The notes: generated from the letters alone by a model not told the origin. Counted from the first letter of the stretch, positions 43,151 to 55,429 are shown. The stretch: DNA of 64,000 nt from Gambelia wislizenii (GCA_030847615.1 JAUMIR010000003.1:21147001-21211000); one strand, 5' to 3'. Numbers and translations are program-made.

Positions 43151-43825
43151 ATTTAAAACTGCAACTAAGCATTTAGAAACACAATTTAGGACTTTATCAG
43201 ATGCAGCAAATATGGCATCATAACGACGCCAAATTAACATGTAAAGGCGTGCATATCAGATGATGATGTCCTTTTGAGATCAAAAGCTGCTCTGTCAAAA
43301 AGGTGCTCTGTTTTATTGATGGGCCAAGCTACTGTTGCATTTTTGTTCGGGTATTGCCAGCATTTGAAACCTTGCATCATTGTGCTCACGTGAATAGAGC
43401 ATCAATGGGCAGAACACTTCTGGGTGAGACTGCATTCTTTTTATGAACCTCCCCAGTTTACTTTGACCTTTTAAAGTGTATTTCTGTGCTAGTGTGAACA
43501 TTTTATGTCTTAATTTTGCTTTACGTTTTAAATTTGCCGCACTTACATCTTCTTGTGAGAATCGGTGAGATCTCAAACTGGGAAGTAAACAGAGCTCCGT
43601 TTGTTCTCCATTTATGCTGGGGCTGCCTTTCTGACACTGCTGGGGGTAGGTTTGATAAAGGGGGTTCTTTTGCCAGCATAAAAATGCCACAAAATATGCT
43701 GGCAAAAGGATGTTTATGGAGGGTGGTCTGATAAAGTCCTTAGGCATCCAAAGAAAAATGACAGGCAAAGTTACTAAGGGAATGTGGACAGAGAAAATAG
43801 GAAGAGACTTCTGGGTGGAGACTAT
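43151..43825. repeat. Dispersed repeat hosting the TTA element
   Basis: AGCATTTAGAAACACAAT before the insertion, and GGCATCCAAAGAAAAATGAC, GGCAAAG, AAGGGAATGT and GACTTCTGGGTG after it, match 60484-60580, where the same sequence runs without interruption. The family itself is not recognised. Confidence 0.7.
43189..43739. mobile_element. 551-bp nonautonomous element, TTA TSD, 13-bp TIRs (Harbinger-like)
   Basis: TTA at 43186-43188 and 43740-43742 flanks perfect inverted ends GGACTTTATCAGA. Just inside the right end is a hairpin (CTTTTGCCAGCATA against its complement across about 15 nt), a layout also seen in the 24 and 31 kb palindromes. The frames inside (minus 43313-43768, plus 43516-43731) show no transposase motif. 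TSD length and sequence suggest PIF/Harbinger. Confidence 0.8.
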
Positions 43826-44430
43826 GGTGGGCTGATGTCTTTGCCTTGTGTTCTTAGGCAGAGAAAGTTAAGCAGCAGAATAGCCCCCAAATTAGCTGCT
43901 AATTAGTTGACAGAACTCTCTCCAGATAATGGAGAGAGCATGAGATTGCCCACATGTGTTCAGAATCACTGTTCCTCTCAGGATACTGCTGGATTTCTTG
44001 CAGTCAGAAGTGGGTTTTAAATAGTGGGAGCCCTGGGATAAACATCAAAGCTCAGGCCACCTAAAACAACACTGAGTCTGCGAATTCTCCATTTTCTTAA
44101 CCATTTTTATTGGCCCACTTTACAAATGAAGAGTGTTCTTCCTCCTAGTGGTGAAAACAAAGCTTTGGTGAGTTTCCTTCTTTTTGTAAACAAGAGATGA
44201 AGGGGAAAAGTCTACTTACAAGATTCAAGCTAAACAGAAAAAGTTAAAAGTTTAGCAAGATAAAGTCATGCAATCCATAGACAGGGCAGCAGTTTGAAAA
44301 GATATAAGGTTTCTTATTTTGCCACTTGAATTTGTCTCGAGAATACTGGACATAAATTGAATAAAGAGCTCATTCCTCCATGGGAAAATGATTTGTTGAC
44401 TTTTTTTAAAAAAGATAAGGCTGAAAACAA
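43826..44430. other. No gene recognised
   Basis: Unassigned sequence. Confidence 0.45.
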
Positions 44431-45790
44431 TCAGACCAGATGGTGGTGTTGGATTTGACTTTTGCCTTTAACCCTATAATTGCTGGTTATAGGGAAGATG
44501 GAGCTTTTCACCCCAAGAAACTTTACAGATGGTGCTAGATGAGATAAGATGTTTAGAAATGAATTTATGGATCTGAAAGAAGGACTGAAGGAAGATTGGA
44601 AAGAAGAGGCTAAGCAACTAAAAGAAGCAGTGAAGCAACTGGTTGACGTAGCAAAATGAAGTAATGAAATGGAACATTTCGATGTAAATAAATAACAGGG
44701 GAAAGATCTGAACAATACAGCTTTCATGAATAAAAAATGGAAAGGAGCACAGAAGATCAGTTTAAGTTGATGGGTGGGTACTTTGAATATGGGAATGATT
44801 TTAAGGTGAATGTGGATGATATGTTGCTTCAAAATAACAATGTTAAGATATGTAGTGAGATTGTGAAACATATGTTTGGATGGGAGAGATTGAATCTGTT
44901 GTTGAAGGGGAATAAATCTAGGATGGAAAGGAATGACAGTTTAGAGTGAGGTCTCTATTTCAACAAATGTCTGCTTTGAGAACTGATGTACCACTTAAGC
45001 AATGGCAAGGATAATTTCCTTGCCATTTGTAAGGCAATGGGGGCGGGGACAAGAGTTAAATATAAAGATTAAATTAAAAAGTAAATGTTAAAATGGGTTG
45101 AGAATTTTGGTCATAATGTATTGACGAAAAATGGAATAATGTATGTTTAAAGAGACTGAGATTTGGATTATGTTATGATGTTAAAGACAATGCTTATAAA
45201 ACAATTTTTTATAGAATCATTTATACTTGTTATAAAATGTTCCAGCTATAACATATGGATAGATTAAAGGATTTATATGTCATTAAAGGGACTGAGGTTT
45301 GGAATATGCTAATCAAAATGAAGTACAGTTGTTATAAAATATTACAAAATTGTTTAAGAATGGACAAGAGGACTGTAGATGTTTGTGGGAAATATATATA
45401 GAAATGTTTTATTATGTGGGGTAAATACTGGTATTGGATCACACTATTTGTTTAGCTGGAAAGAATTATGGAAGATATCAACATTAACCAAGATGGAGGA
45501 ATAGATGTTGAATTTGAGAAATTTATTAGAAATGGACATAACATTTGAGCTGATTTGATTAAATATTGGTAACAATAGCTTTTTTAAAACAAAATCTGAA
45601 ACCCCTTATGGATCATATGTATGGGGGAAAACACAAAATGAGATGGTGATTTGTAGTTTTGATAATTAATGAGAACAGGTTAGTGGAAGAAGTGAATTCT
45701 TTTATTTGTAGATAGAAAAGCTATGGATACCTGTATGCATCTATTGAAGTGACTTGAGGAAGATTGGAAATCCACTATTCCTCTTTTTTT
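44430..45790 (+). mobile_element. Possible old L1-derived AT-rich sequence
   Basis: A short frame near 44560-44655 reads FMDLKEGLKEDWKEEAKQLK, then EAVKQLVDVAK, a lysine/glutamate coiled coil like the L1 ORF1 N-terminal half. Neighbouring frames (to about 44949) are similarly charged, and a W-EED W-like patch lies near 45760. The evidence is composition and one coiled coil only, and no RT motif is present. Confidence 0.3.
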
Positions 45791-45814
45791 TCCTTTCTTT
45801 TTTATGGACTTTAA

Positions 45815-45975
45815 CACACTACACTATTATAGAGCTATTGTTCCACTTTAAGTGCTATGGCTGCCTCCTGTGTAATTCTGGGGTTTGTAGTTTAGTGAGT
45901 CCTAAGAGCTCTCTAGCTTAGAGTTCTAAATGTCCCTCCCTATAGTAATGTGACTTATATTCCTATTGCCTCTAC
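45815..45975. mobile_element. Short MITE (hAT-like), decayed
   Basis: CACTATTATAGAGCTATTGTTCCACTTTAAGTGCTATGGC in overlapping short words, followed by TCTGGGGTTTGTAGTTTAGTGAG, matches the body of a widespread reptilian nonautonomous element with 'TTCCACTTTAA..GC.ATGGC' and 'GTAGTTT'. The right half is decayed. Confidence 0.5.
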
Positions 45976-47400
45976 TCTAGTAGGGATCAACAATTGTATT
46001 GAGGCCAACTATTCCAAAAATGCTAGGCCTGAATCCAGGTTAATAGTCCCAATCAGAATAGAGCCATTGCATTAATGAGATTTATATAATCTCGTCAATC
46101 AAAAATCGATTTGGTGGGTTTATTCTAGCTGAATGTACGAATAGGATTGATGTCCCAGTGTGGCCAATGGAGTCAATGGATGATGCTAAACACACACACA
46201 CACACACACACACACGAATAACCCCAAATCCACAAATCCCCTGTTCTAATCCATCTTTATTTGTACTCCCCCCTACTTACATACAGCTTCCTACAAGTTA
46301 AATCATTGCTTACACACATCACACTACAGGCATTGTTCCTATTCAAATACCTATTTATATGCAAAGCCAGACATATACACCCATCTGGAGACTGTCCAAA
46401 CCCTTCTTCTTATGGCAGACCCCATCTTGTCATCTATAGAACTGACTGGAGCTCATTTGCTCCATTAAATTCTGTATTCAGAACCCACTTTGCTCAACAG
46501 GCAGTCAGGTGGAAAACAGTTATATGAAGTACAACACTTCCAGTTGTATTTTAACTACAACACTATACTTCACTATGCACCCTTGCATTTGTCTTTGTGA
46601 TGGGTGTCCTTGAGTGAATTTAATGTTAAAGTTTTTTCATCGGCTATATTGCTTGAATTCCATGCATAGTCCTTAATGGACTGTCTGTTTAGCACAGAAC
46701 TGTATAATAAAGACTTCTCAAATGCATAAGTGATGCCTAAGACACATTGTTCTAACAGATGCAAAGGACAAACCATGCCTATCTGAAATGTTTTGACACA
46801 ACAAGAGAAGGAGGCTGCTGGAGGGGGGGGGGGTTCGGGAAGGCAGCTTAAATAAAAACAAAGCCAAGACTTCCTTTTTAGACTGTTAAAAAAAAGAAAT
46901 GAAAAGAAAGCAATGATTGTCTTCAAATGGCTTTACTGCAAAAAGAAGCAGCTCAACATTTTCCACCTACTGACTCTGAGTAAGGCATTCTTTTCACATA
47001 ACATACTTTGAAGGAGGCAGAAATGCTAGATTTTTTAGTTTACTTTCAAATGTAAGCTTAGGTATTTTCAAAATGGAAGAGCAAACACCCATTTATCCCC
47101 TCCTGTCTTCCAAAACAGTTGTTCAGATAGCCTGTGTGTATGTGTATGTCTGTGTGCATGGGCATGTGTACAGCCACATATATACATATCATGCCCTATA
47201 TGGAGATGGTTAAAAAACTATTTATTTGCCACAAATCTCAACTAGGTATGAAAAGTATGTCTTGTCATAGTCAAGGAAGGCAAAAATAATTCTTCTTCTC
47301 CTCATGCCAGTTACCAGTGGTGGCTGGTGGCTAGTGATGGCAAGGATATTTTATTTATTTTATTTATTTTATGGTGGGGGGGGGTAAGTGAAAAACCTGT
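45976..47400. other. No gene recognised; microsatellites
   Basis: Contains (AC)n at 46191-46215, a G10 run at about 46825-46834 and (ATTTT)n at about 47349-47371. Nothing else is recognised. Confidence 0.5.
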
Positions 47401-47429
47401 TTCTTGAGGTTTAGAAAACACTGACAAGA

Positions 47430-47690
47430 AGAATCCAAGACTGAGAAGCATCTTTGCAGTTTGAGACTCATTCTGTGCAAAATTTGCACTTTTCTGCACT
47501 GGAAACAGGATTTTTCTACACAGGAAATAGCATTTTCTGCAGAGAAAATAGTATTTCTTCAGGGAAATATTTTCTTCTCAGAAAAAGCTACTCTCTCTGT
47601 GTAGAAAATTATGTTTTCTTCACAAAAAATGTGCAAACTTTGTACAGAAATTGCTAAAAATACATTCTTTCAAAAATGTAATTAAGGATG
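47430..47690. repeat. Internally repetitive dispersed element, copy 2
   Basis: GAAGAATCCAAGACTGAGAAG and TTTGCAGTTTGAGACTCATT lead into GTGCAAAATTTGCAC. After that come GGAAACAGGATTTTTCTACA, GGAAATAGCATTTTCTGCAG and further degenerate units, as in 33395-33765. Units are more diverged here. The block at 54060-54300 may be a third, very weak relative. Confidence 0.5.
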
Positions 47691-48339
47691 AAATTTTGGA
47701 GCCTGTGCATAGTGGTGCTTAACAACTACACAATTATCCTGAGTGACTAAAAGTATTGCACCAGGATGTTGGAGGGAGTGTATAGACCAAGGTTTATACA
47801 AACACATGTGGCTTGAATGTGCTAGAGTTAGATCTTTGGGGACTGCAGTATTGTATCAAATATCATTAATTACAAAGCAGACTATCTACTTCTGTTCAGC
47901 TCTTTTACTGTTATCTCTTTGCATTAAGAATAATAGGTAGCTGAAGCACAGAAAGTTGATAGCTCTTTTTATTGCTGCTTCTAGGGCAGAGGTGGCTAAA
48001 CATTGTGAGGCAGGGGGTCTAAAAACTGAAAATTGGTGGTCAAGAATCTGGAATACCTGTGTGCTGGAAAAGCTTTTGTACAATATAAACATGTAATGGA
48101 CACACAAAGGGCAATATGTTCTGTAACGACTGGTTGATATTTATGTTAATAGTCACCCACACCAGCTCCATCCTCCATTAGACCAGAAGGACTTCTTGAA
48201 AGATACTATATCTCCAGACCTCACCTCCACAGATGACAACAGTCCAGAAAAATCTGTCAAATAGAGCAACAGCTTAATTTTCTCTTTCCTCTTCCCTCTT
48301 CTTTGCTAACCTTGTCTCAGGACACATTGGAAACCAAGA
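47691..48339. other. No gene recognised
   Basis: Unassigned sequence. Confidence 0.45.
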
Positions 48340-48945
48340 ACAGTTTTACAGAAATCATACCACGCCCCTGTTGAAACAGCTCCATGGCTGCCAATCTATT
48401 TCTGGGAACAATTCAAAGTGCTGGTTATGACCTATAAAGCCCTATATGGCTCAGGTCCAGGCTATCTTGCAGACTGTATGAACCAGTCTGGATCCTGAGA
48501 TCATTGAAAGAGGCCCTTCTCTCAGTCCCACCACAATCTCAAGTATGGTTGGTGGGGACATGAGAGAAGGCCTTTTCAATGGCTGCCCCTAGGCTCTGGA
48601 ACTCCCTCCCCAGGGAGGCCAGATTGGCCCCCTCCCCATTGTACTTCTGGCAGTAGGCCAAAAGCTTTTTATTCAGAAAAACAGGAGGGGTGTGTGTGTG
48701 TGGCTTTGGTTGGGCTGTGTTTAAAAGCTTTTTTATCTTTTAAAAATGTTTTAAATACTTTTAAGTATATTGTATTCTTTTAAATATTTTGATTGTTTTA
48801 ATGGTGTAATTTGGTTTAATTCTATTTTAATGTGCACTTTTTGTAGATTTTAATTGTGTCTTTCTAAAACTATGAGTCACTTTGGGTCCCAGCCTTGGGG
48901 AAAAAAGTGGGTTACAAATAAAGATCATCATCATCATCATCATCT
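48340..48945 (+). mobile_element. L2 LINE 3' end
   Basis: Coding remnants correspond to L-WLPIYF..QFKVLVMTYKAL and an FSMAAPRLWNSLP-type patch (GGAACTCCCTCCCCAGGGAG), then KSFLFRK. After this comes a T-rich UTR, CACTTTGGGTCCCAGCCTTG and an (ATC)n tail at 48924-48945. Stops break the frame. Confidence 0.88.
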
Positions 48946-49204
48946 CTACTGGTGGCTAGGGATATAATTGAAATTGTTCATTTCATTATTTATTTTTTGT
49001 GAACTAGAAGAAATAATGTAACAATTTTTCTCCTTGCTGCTAAAAGGTCCTCAAAGATAGCACAGGTGCTCAAAACATGCCAACTATAGTTTGTCCTTTA
49101 TTTGCATAAAACAACTCATTTGGATTTTTGTGTGTGCGGAAAACAGAATTAAAAGCAATGTAAAAGTATAGTCATTTAAAAAATGCAAACAATATAGCAC
49201 ATTA
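48946..49204. other. No gene recognised
   Basis: Short unassigned spacer upstream of the CR1. Confidence 0.45.
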
Positions 49205-49270
49205 TTAAAAACCTTTTCCCCACATACAAAGGCCTGACTCCTCCCTCCCCAAGGAAAGACCTTTGACTAT

Positions 49271-49372
49271 TTTCCTGCCAGAGAGAAGGAGAGCAGCTTC
49301 TGGACAGCAAGTTTCCTGCCAGTTTCCAGGCCAGTTTCCTGCCAGGGAGAAGGAGAGCAGCTTCTGGACAGC
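49271..49372 (+). repeat. Tandem repeat in the CR1 5' UTR
   Basis: TTTCCTGCCAGAGAGAAGGA with GAGCAGCTTCTGGACAGC at 49271-49308 is repeated with one change at 49335-49372, a 64-bp period. Duplicated 5' UTR blocks often carry promoter function in LINEs; that role is inference. Confidence 0.75.
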
Positions 49373-49612
49373 CATTCTGACTGGGGAGATTGAATTTTTT
49401 AAAAAACTGTTGGGAGAGGCTGCTTGTTGCTGAGGGGCTTGAACTTCTGACCTTGCCCTTTTACCCTCAAGAGCCTGAGGCACGCGCCTAACGGTGCGCA
49501 AATTTCAGTAACCAAACAAAAATACAGCAGACCAAAAAGTTCAGCTTAACATTCTCAGCATTAACTAAGAGTTCTTAGATTACCTAAAAGCTCTCACCTA
49601 AAAGCTCTCACC

Positions 49613-50588
49613 ATGGACACTGGGGGGACTGCGGCAGTCACTTGCAACACTTGTGCAATGTTTATCTTCTTGTCTAAAGACGTGGAGAACTTCACATGCA
49701 CCAAGTGCAAGCTGGTAGCCCTCTTGGAGGAGAAAGTACAGCAGCTGGAGACACGGGTAGCTACACTTCAACAGATTCGCGAGCAAGAGGTTTTCCTGGA
49801 CAGAACAGAACGAACAGTCTTGGATGGGGACTGCACAGAGGAAGTGGCTGTGGAGGAGAGGGTCACTTCACAGACACAGGAAGTAGACAGCTGGAGGAAC
49901 GTCACACACAGAACAAGAAAATCCAGGGATTCTTCGAGCAGCTTGCAGCTACAGAATCGATTCGAAGCCCTTTCCCTTATCAAGGACAACGAGGAAGAAC
50001 AGCATGGACAGACTTCAGGGGTAGAGCAGGAGACCTTGAGAGGACCACCGCAAGGAACAGCAGCTGCGAAGCCACAGCGGAGGCGTGTGGTGGTGGGGGG
50101 ACTCCTTGCTGCGGGGTACAGAAGCAGTGGTATGTGGCCCTGACAAGATGACTCGGGAGGTGTGTTGTCTCCCTGGGGCAAAGATCTGTGATGTGACCGA
50201 GAGGCTGACAAGACTCGTCAAGCCTACGGATCATTACCCCTTCCTTTTGGTCCATGTGGGAACCAATGATACTGCAAGGCACAGCTTTCCCAAGATGAGA
50301 AGAGATTATGAGGCCCTGGGGAGGAAGCTGAAAGAAATGGACGCACAGGTGGTCATCTCGTCTCTTCTGCCAGTTGAAGGGCATGGTCCAAGAAGGGAGA
50401 GGAAAATAGCCGATGTAAACAACTGGCTCCGTAGATGGTGTTGCCAAGAACAAATTGGATTCTTGGATCATGGACTGCGCTTCCATGCGGGGGGACTTCT
50501 GGCAAGAGATGGGGTGCATCTTACAAAAGTTGGAAGAAACATTTTTGCCAACAGTCTCAAGAATTTGATCAGGAGGGCTTTAAACTGA
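49613..50588 (+). pseudogene. CR1 ORF1 (zinc-binding, coiled coil, esterase domain), frameshifted
   Basis: The first part encodes CNTCAMFIFLSKDVENFTC with a C-x2-C...C-x2-C pattern, then a heptad-like segment LLEEKVQQLETRVATLQQ. The frame fails in a G-run near 50090-50100: one extra G turns VVVGDS into VVVGGL. In the +1 frame the SGNH-type esterase continues with GDSLLRG, REVCCLPGAKICDV, LLVHVGTNDTA and DGVHLTKVGRNIF, including the catalytic S of GDS, the N of GTND and the D..H of DGVH. CR1 ORF1 proteins bind element RNA, and the esterase is typical of the group. Confidence 0.88.
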
Positions 50589-50590
50589 GT

Positions 50591-53516
50591 CAAATGGGGG
50601 AGGGAGACAGTATTCTGGAAGGCAAAAGGGCTGGAGAAAATAGTCAAACTGTCATAGAGGGAACAAGGCAAACAGCGCAAGGACCCAACAGTGGGAGGCA
50701 AAAAAACTTGAACAGGAAGCAAGTAAAGGGAACACATGGTCTCAGATGTCTCTACATTAATGCACAGAGCATGGGAAATAAGCAAGATGAACTTGAACTC
50801 CTAGCACTACAAAACAAATATGATATAATAGGCATTACTGAAACCTGGTGGGACGAGTCTCATGATTGGAATGTAGGAATAGAGGGGTATAATCTTTATA
50901 GGAGAAACAGGCCAAACAGGAAAGGAGGAGGAATAGCATTATATGTCAGGGATATTTACACCAGTGAAGTGATCCACAACATCAATACTGGAAGCCAGGT
51001 GGAGAGCGTCTGGATAAAAATTAAAGGGGAGGGAAACAACAGGGATGTTATTGTGGGACTCTAATACAGACCCCCAAATCAGACGGAGGAATTGGATGTT
51101 GCCTTTCTAGAACAGATGAACACACATGCAGAAAGGAGAGATGTAGTAGTGATGGGGGACTTCAACTATCCTTATATTTGCTGGAAATCTAACTGAACCA
51201 AAACTTCAAGGTCTAGCAAATTCCTTACATGCCTGGAAGACAATTTCATGGTCCAAAAGGTGGAAGAGGCAACAAGGGGGTCAGCTATTTTAGATCTGAT
51301 CCTAACCAACAGAGATGACCTGGTTAATGGGGTGCAAGTGGTGGGATCCTTAGGTGGGAGTGATCATGTTCTCCTGGAGTTTGTTATACAATGGAAAGGA
51401 GAAGCCAGGCATAGTCAGACACACATTCATGACTTTAGGAGAGCTGATTTCAATAAACTCAGGGAAATACTGGGGGTGATCCCATGGTCAGGAATACTAA
51501 AAGAGAAGAGACCTCAAGACGGATGGGACTTTCTCAAAAAGGAGCTACTGAAGGCACAATTTCAAACAGTACCATTGAGGAAGAAAAATGGGAGGTGTCT
51601 CAAGAAACCAGGATGGATGACTAAAGAACTTTCAATGGAGCTAAGTTTTAAACGGAACATGTATAGGAAATGGAAAGGGGGGGAAATCACCAAAGAAGAA
51701 TTCAAACAGATAGTGAACACGTGTAGGAGTAAAGTCAGAAAAGCTAAAGCACAGAATGAGCTCAGGCTTGCTAGGGAGGTTAAGAACAATAAAAAGGGTT
51801 TTTTTGTGTATGTACGCAGCAAAAGGAGGAAGAAGGAAATGATAGGGCCGCTACGTGGAGAAGATGGCAAAATGCTAACAGGGGACAGAGAAAAGGCAGA
51901 ATTACTCAACACCTTCTTTGCCTCAGTGTTTTCAGAAAAGGAAAGGGAGGACCAACCTGAGGATAATGGAACAGAGGACACAATAGGGGAAATCCAGCTC
52001 AAAATAAGTAAAGAGGTAGTACAGGAATACCTTCTTAATCTAAATGAATTTAAATCTCCAGGACCAGATGAACTGCATTCAAGAGTATTAAAAGAGCTGG
52101 CAAATATAATCTCAGAGCCATTGGCAATAACATTTGAGAACTCCTGGAGAACAGGAGAAGTCCCAGCAGACTGGAGGAGGGCAAACGTAGTTCCCATCTT
52201 CAAAAAGGGGAAAAAAGAGGATCCCAACAATTATCGTCCAGTTAGTCTGACATCAATACCAGGGAAGATTCTAGAGCAGATCATTAAACAGAGAGTCTGT
52301 GAACATTTAGAAGGCAATGCCATAATCACAAAAAGTCAACATGGGTTTCAGAGAAACAAGTCATGCCAGACTAATCTGATCTCTTTTTTTGATAAAGTTA
52401 CCAGCTTGGTAGATGAAGGGAATGCTGTGGACATCGCATACCTTGATTTCAGTAAGACCTTTGACAAGGTTCCCCATGACATTCTTGCAAACAAGCTTGT
52501 AAAATGGGGGCTAGACAAGTTAACTGTTCAATGGATTTGTAATTGGTTGACCGGCCGAACCCAAAGGGTGCTCAGCAGTGGCTCCTTTTCGTCTTGGAAA
52601 GATGTGACTAGTGGGGTGCCACAGGGTTCTGTCCTGGGCCCAGTACTATTCAACATCTTTATCAATGACTTGGATGAGGGAATTAGGGGCATACTTATTA
52701 AATTTGCAGATGACACCAAATTGGGAGGAGTAACTAATACCCTAGAGGACAGAATCAAAATTCAGAATGACCTGGATAGACTGGAGAGCTGGGCCAAAGC
52801 TAACAAAATGAAATTCAATACGGAGAAATGTAAAGTACTGCATTTAGGGCAGAAAAATGAAATGCATAAATATAGGATGGGAGAGACCTGGCTGAATGAG
52901 ACTACGTGCGAAAGGGATCTAGGAGTCCTAGTAGACCACAAGATGAACATGAGCCAACAGTGTGATGCGGCAGCTAAAAAGGCCAATGCGATTTTGGGCT
53001 GTATCAATAGAAGTATAGTGCCACTCTTGATATAGATCAAGGGAAGTAATAGTGCCACTCTATTCTGCCTTGGTCAGACCTCACTTAGAATACTGTGTCC
53101 AGTTCTGGGCACCACAATTCAGAAATGATATTGACAAATTGGAGCGTGTCCAGAGAAGGGCAACTAAAATGGTGAAAGGTCTGGAAACGATGCCTTATGA
53201 GGAGAGACTTAGGGAGCTGGGTATGTTTAGCCTGGAAAAAAGACGGTTAAGAGGCGATATGATAGCCCTGTTTAAGTATTTGAAGGGATGTCATGCTGAG
53301 GATGGAGCAAGCTTGTTTTCTGCTGCTCCAGAGACTGGAACACGGAGCAATGGGTGCAAGCTCCAGGAACAGAGATTCCACCTCTACATGAGGAGGAACT
53401 TTTTGACAGTAAGAGCTGTTCGGCAGTGGAACACACTCCCTCGGGGCATGGTGGGGTCTCCTTCCTTGGAGGTCTTTAAACAGAGGCCGGATGGCCATCT
53501 GTCGGGGATGCTTTGA
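50591..53516 (+). pseudogene. CR1 ORF2 (endonuclease and reverse transcriptase), broken
   Basis: One frame runs from just after ORF1 to 53035, with stops at 51062-51064 and 51194-51196. The endonuclease shows LYINAQSMGNK, TETWWD and the catalytic GDFNYP between the two stops, then GSDH (SDH motif). The RT has KSPGPDELHSRVLK, NYRPVSLTSIPGK, AYLDFSKTFDKVPHD (motif A), SGVPQGSVLGPVLF and catalytic FADDTK. At about 53015-53050 the frame shifts by +1 within a small duplication. The C terminus resumes at 53052 with [16 protein letters not shown] and ends [19 protein letters not shown]. All domains are recognisable but three lesions prevent a full product. Confidence 0.92.
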
Positions 53517-53613
53517 TCAAGATTTCCTGCGTGGCAGGGGGGTTGGACTGGATGGCCCTTGTGGTCTCTTCCAACTCTGCAATTCTATGATTCTATGATT
53601 CTATGATTCTATG

Positions 53614-55429
53614 CTGCTTGAGGGACACCTTTAGAAAGGGAATTTAATAGTCTAGGAGTAACCACTGAGAAGGTCCCCTCCTGTATTCCTGCCAGATGTA
53701 CCTTTGAGAGTGGAGGAAAAGAAAGATGGGCCTCACTCAAAGATTTCAAGGCCTTAGTAGGTTTATATGGCATAATTCAGATAACCTCCTTACACATGGA
53801 GTATGGAACTGATGCCTAGTAGATGAGATTAAGTGTGAGCCACTTTTCAAACTACATCTCCACTGCCATTGATCTGGACTAAGGACAGGAAGGAATTTGC
53901 TTGGGTCCTCAACAGTGTTGATGGAAGTGGCTTTTTGTACATTTTGAGAAGTAAACAGAATTGTACTTCATCTTAAGAATGCCCATTGTCAGGCTTACTG
54001 GTACAGAAGTATTCATACATTTTCTTATGCTTGATTAGGAACAGCGTGTCAATACAAGACCACTCTATCAAGAAAATCTGCTAACAGATTTTTTCATGAC
54101 TGGGACCTTTGGTGAAAAAATCATTTGTGTAAAAAACTTGTTTCTTGCACAAAAACACAAAAGAATGTGTTTAGCAACAAAGTACAGGTTTTTTTCTACA
54201 AATACCTCCCAGCAAATTATTTGTTTTTAGCAAGCAATTTTTGGTCGGTAAACAGCTCATAAATTATGAAAAAAATAATTGAAAGATGCTCAAAAAATTG
54301 TACTCTTGCCCAGTGGGGAGAAACTTATGGAATTATTAATTATTGCATGCCAGAATAAAGTATGCACATTCCTAAAGAAGTAAAATGTGCACAACATGCA
54401 CATTTCAAAATGCAAATTGCTAAATAGGAAAGAAAGAAAATGCTAGTGAATTCTTAGCACTCAGCAGATGTAAGGTCCATAAGTAACCCAGCCCTCACAA
54501 GAGTGTGAGCACATCTGCACATTTATAGAGCAAGAAGAGTGAATATGAGCTTCATAATATGAGTTTATGTGCTCAATAAAACATGAACACACACACACAA
54601 ACAAGGTTGAGCCATATATATTGTTTAGATTCATTGCTTCATTTGGCAAGCTGCTTTATTTTGTTGCTTCATTAGCTTGCTTCCTTTCACTTCTGTTTGT
54701 AGGGTCACTTCATTCGAGGAATGAAGCCTTGTTTCTTTGCCCGATTGCTTTGGGCAGGGGAAGGGGGTGGAGGCAGGAATCAAAATGCCTATAACTTTTA
54801 CATTTTTATCAGAATAAGAAGGATGCAAGGATGGCAGCTTCTTCTGAGAGAATAATCCCTATAGACAACTTGACCCAGGGGGGTTTGTTCTAGGTATCCT
54901 TATGTCAGAGGAAGTGATGTCACACCACTTGCTGTTGTCATTTTGATAGTACTTCAGCAAAAGCAGAGGTATTTGAGGGAGAGTTTCTGACAGTTGTTGG
55001 GCACTGTTTTGTATTTTGTATATTTTTCCATTTGGGGAGCTTTCTCACTGCATGTGTGGTTTTCTGGCAGTTTGGAGAAGGATTTTGGTGAAAACAGAGG
55101 TATTCAGGGTAATTCAAGAAGGTTGGGGTAGATAAGGGTGTTTCACATTTGTGGGTTTTGAGTGAAAAATCACCCCAAATTCTGTCAATTTTTTTTTAAT
55201 TGAGGGCTTGAACAGACTGGTGGAGGGGGGCACTTTAGAGCCCACAAACGTCAGGTGCGCACTTTCCTCACCTCTGATCTAGACCAAGGTTGTCTGCTCC
55301 ATTTAAGAAGAGATCTACAAGATCTTGTGGCAGGAGTGGAAAGATATAGCCATTTACTTTTTCCTGCCTTTCAATTGTTTTAATCTCAAATTCTCATCCT
55401 GTTCCTCAAGAAATTTGTGTGCATTGACA
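53614..55429. other. No gene recognised; unassigned DNA
   Basis: Mostly AT-rich sequence with a short (AC)n at about 54586-54599. A weak echo of the 33395/47430 repeat may occur at 54060-54300. AAAGCAGAGGTATT-like words at 54959 and 55095 form a minor direct repeat. Confidence 0.45.

Larger units (their letters stand above)
49230..53613 (+). mobile_element. Near-complete CR1 retrotransposon, inactivated
   Basis: Unlike the other CR1 pieces here, this copy includes a 5' UTR, ORF1, ORF2 and a 3' UTR ending in about four ATTCTATG units (53582-53613), the signature of CR1 termini. No TSD is seen, which is normal for CR1. ORF1 has one frameshift; ORF2 has two in-frame stops and one frameshift. 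The 5' boundary is uncertain (49.2-49.5 kb). It is the best local reference for the truncated CR1 pieces at 9490, 21544, 34790, 41091 and 59979. Confidence 0.9.

Noticed and set aside
43313..43768. 151-codon minus-strand frame that might be a host gene
   Set aside because: It lies inside the TTA-flanked element and crosses its right terminus into the flanking repeat, with no transposase or other domain.
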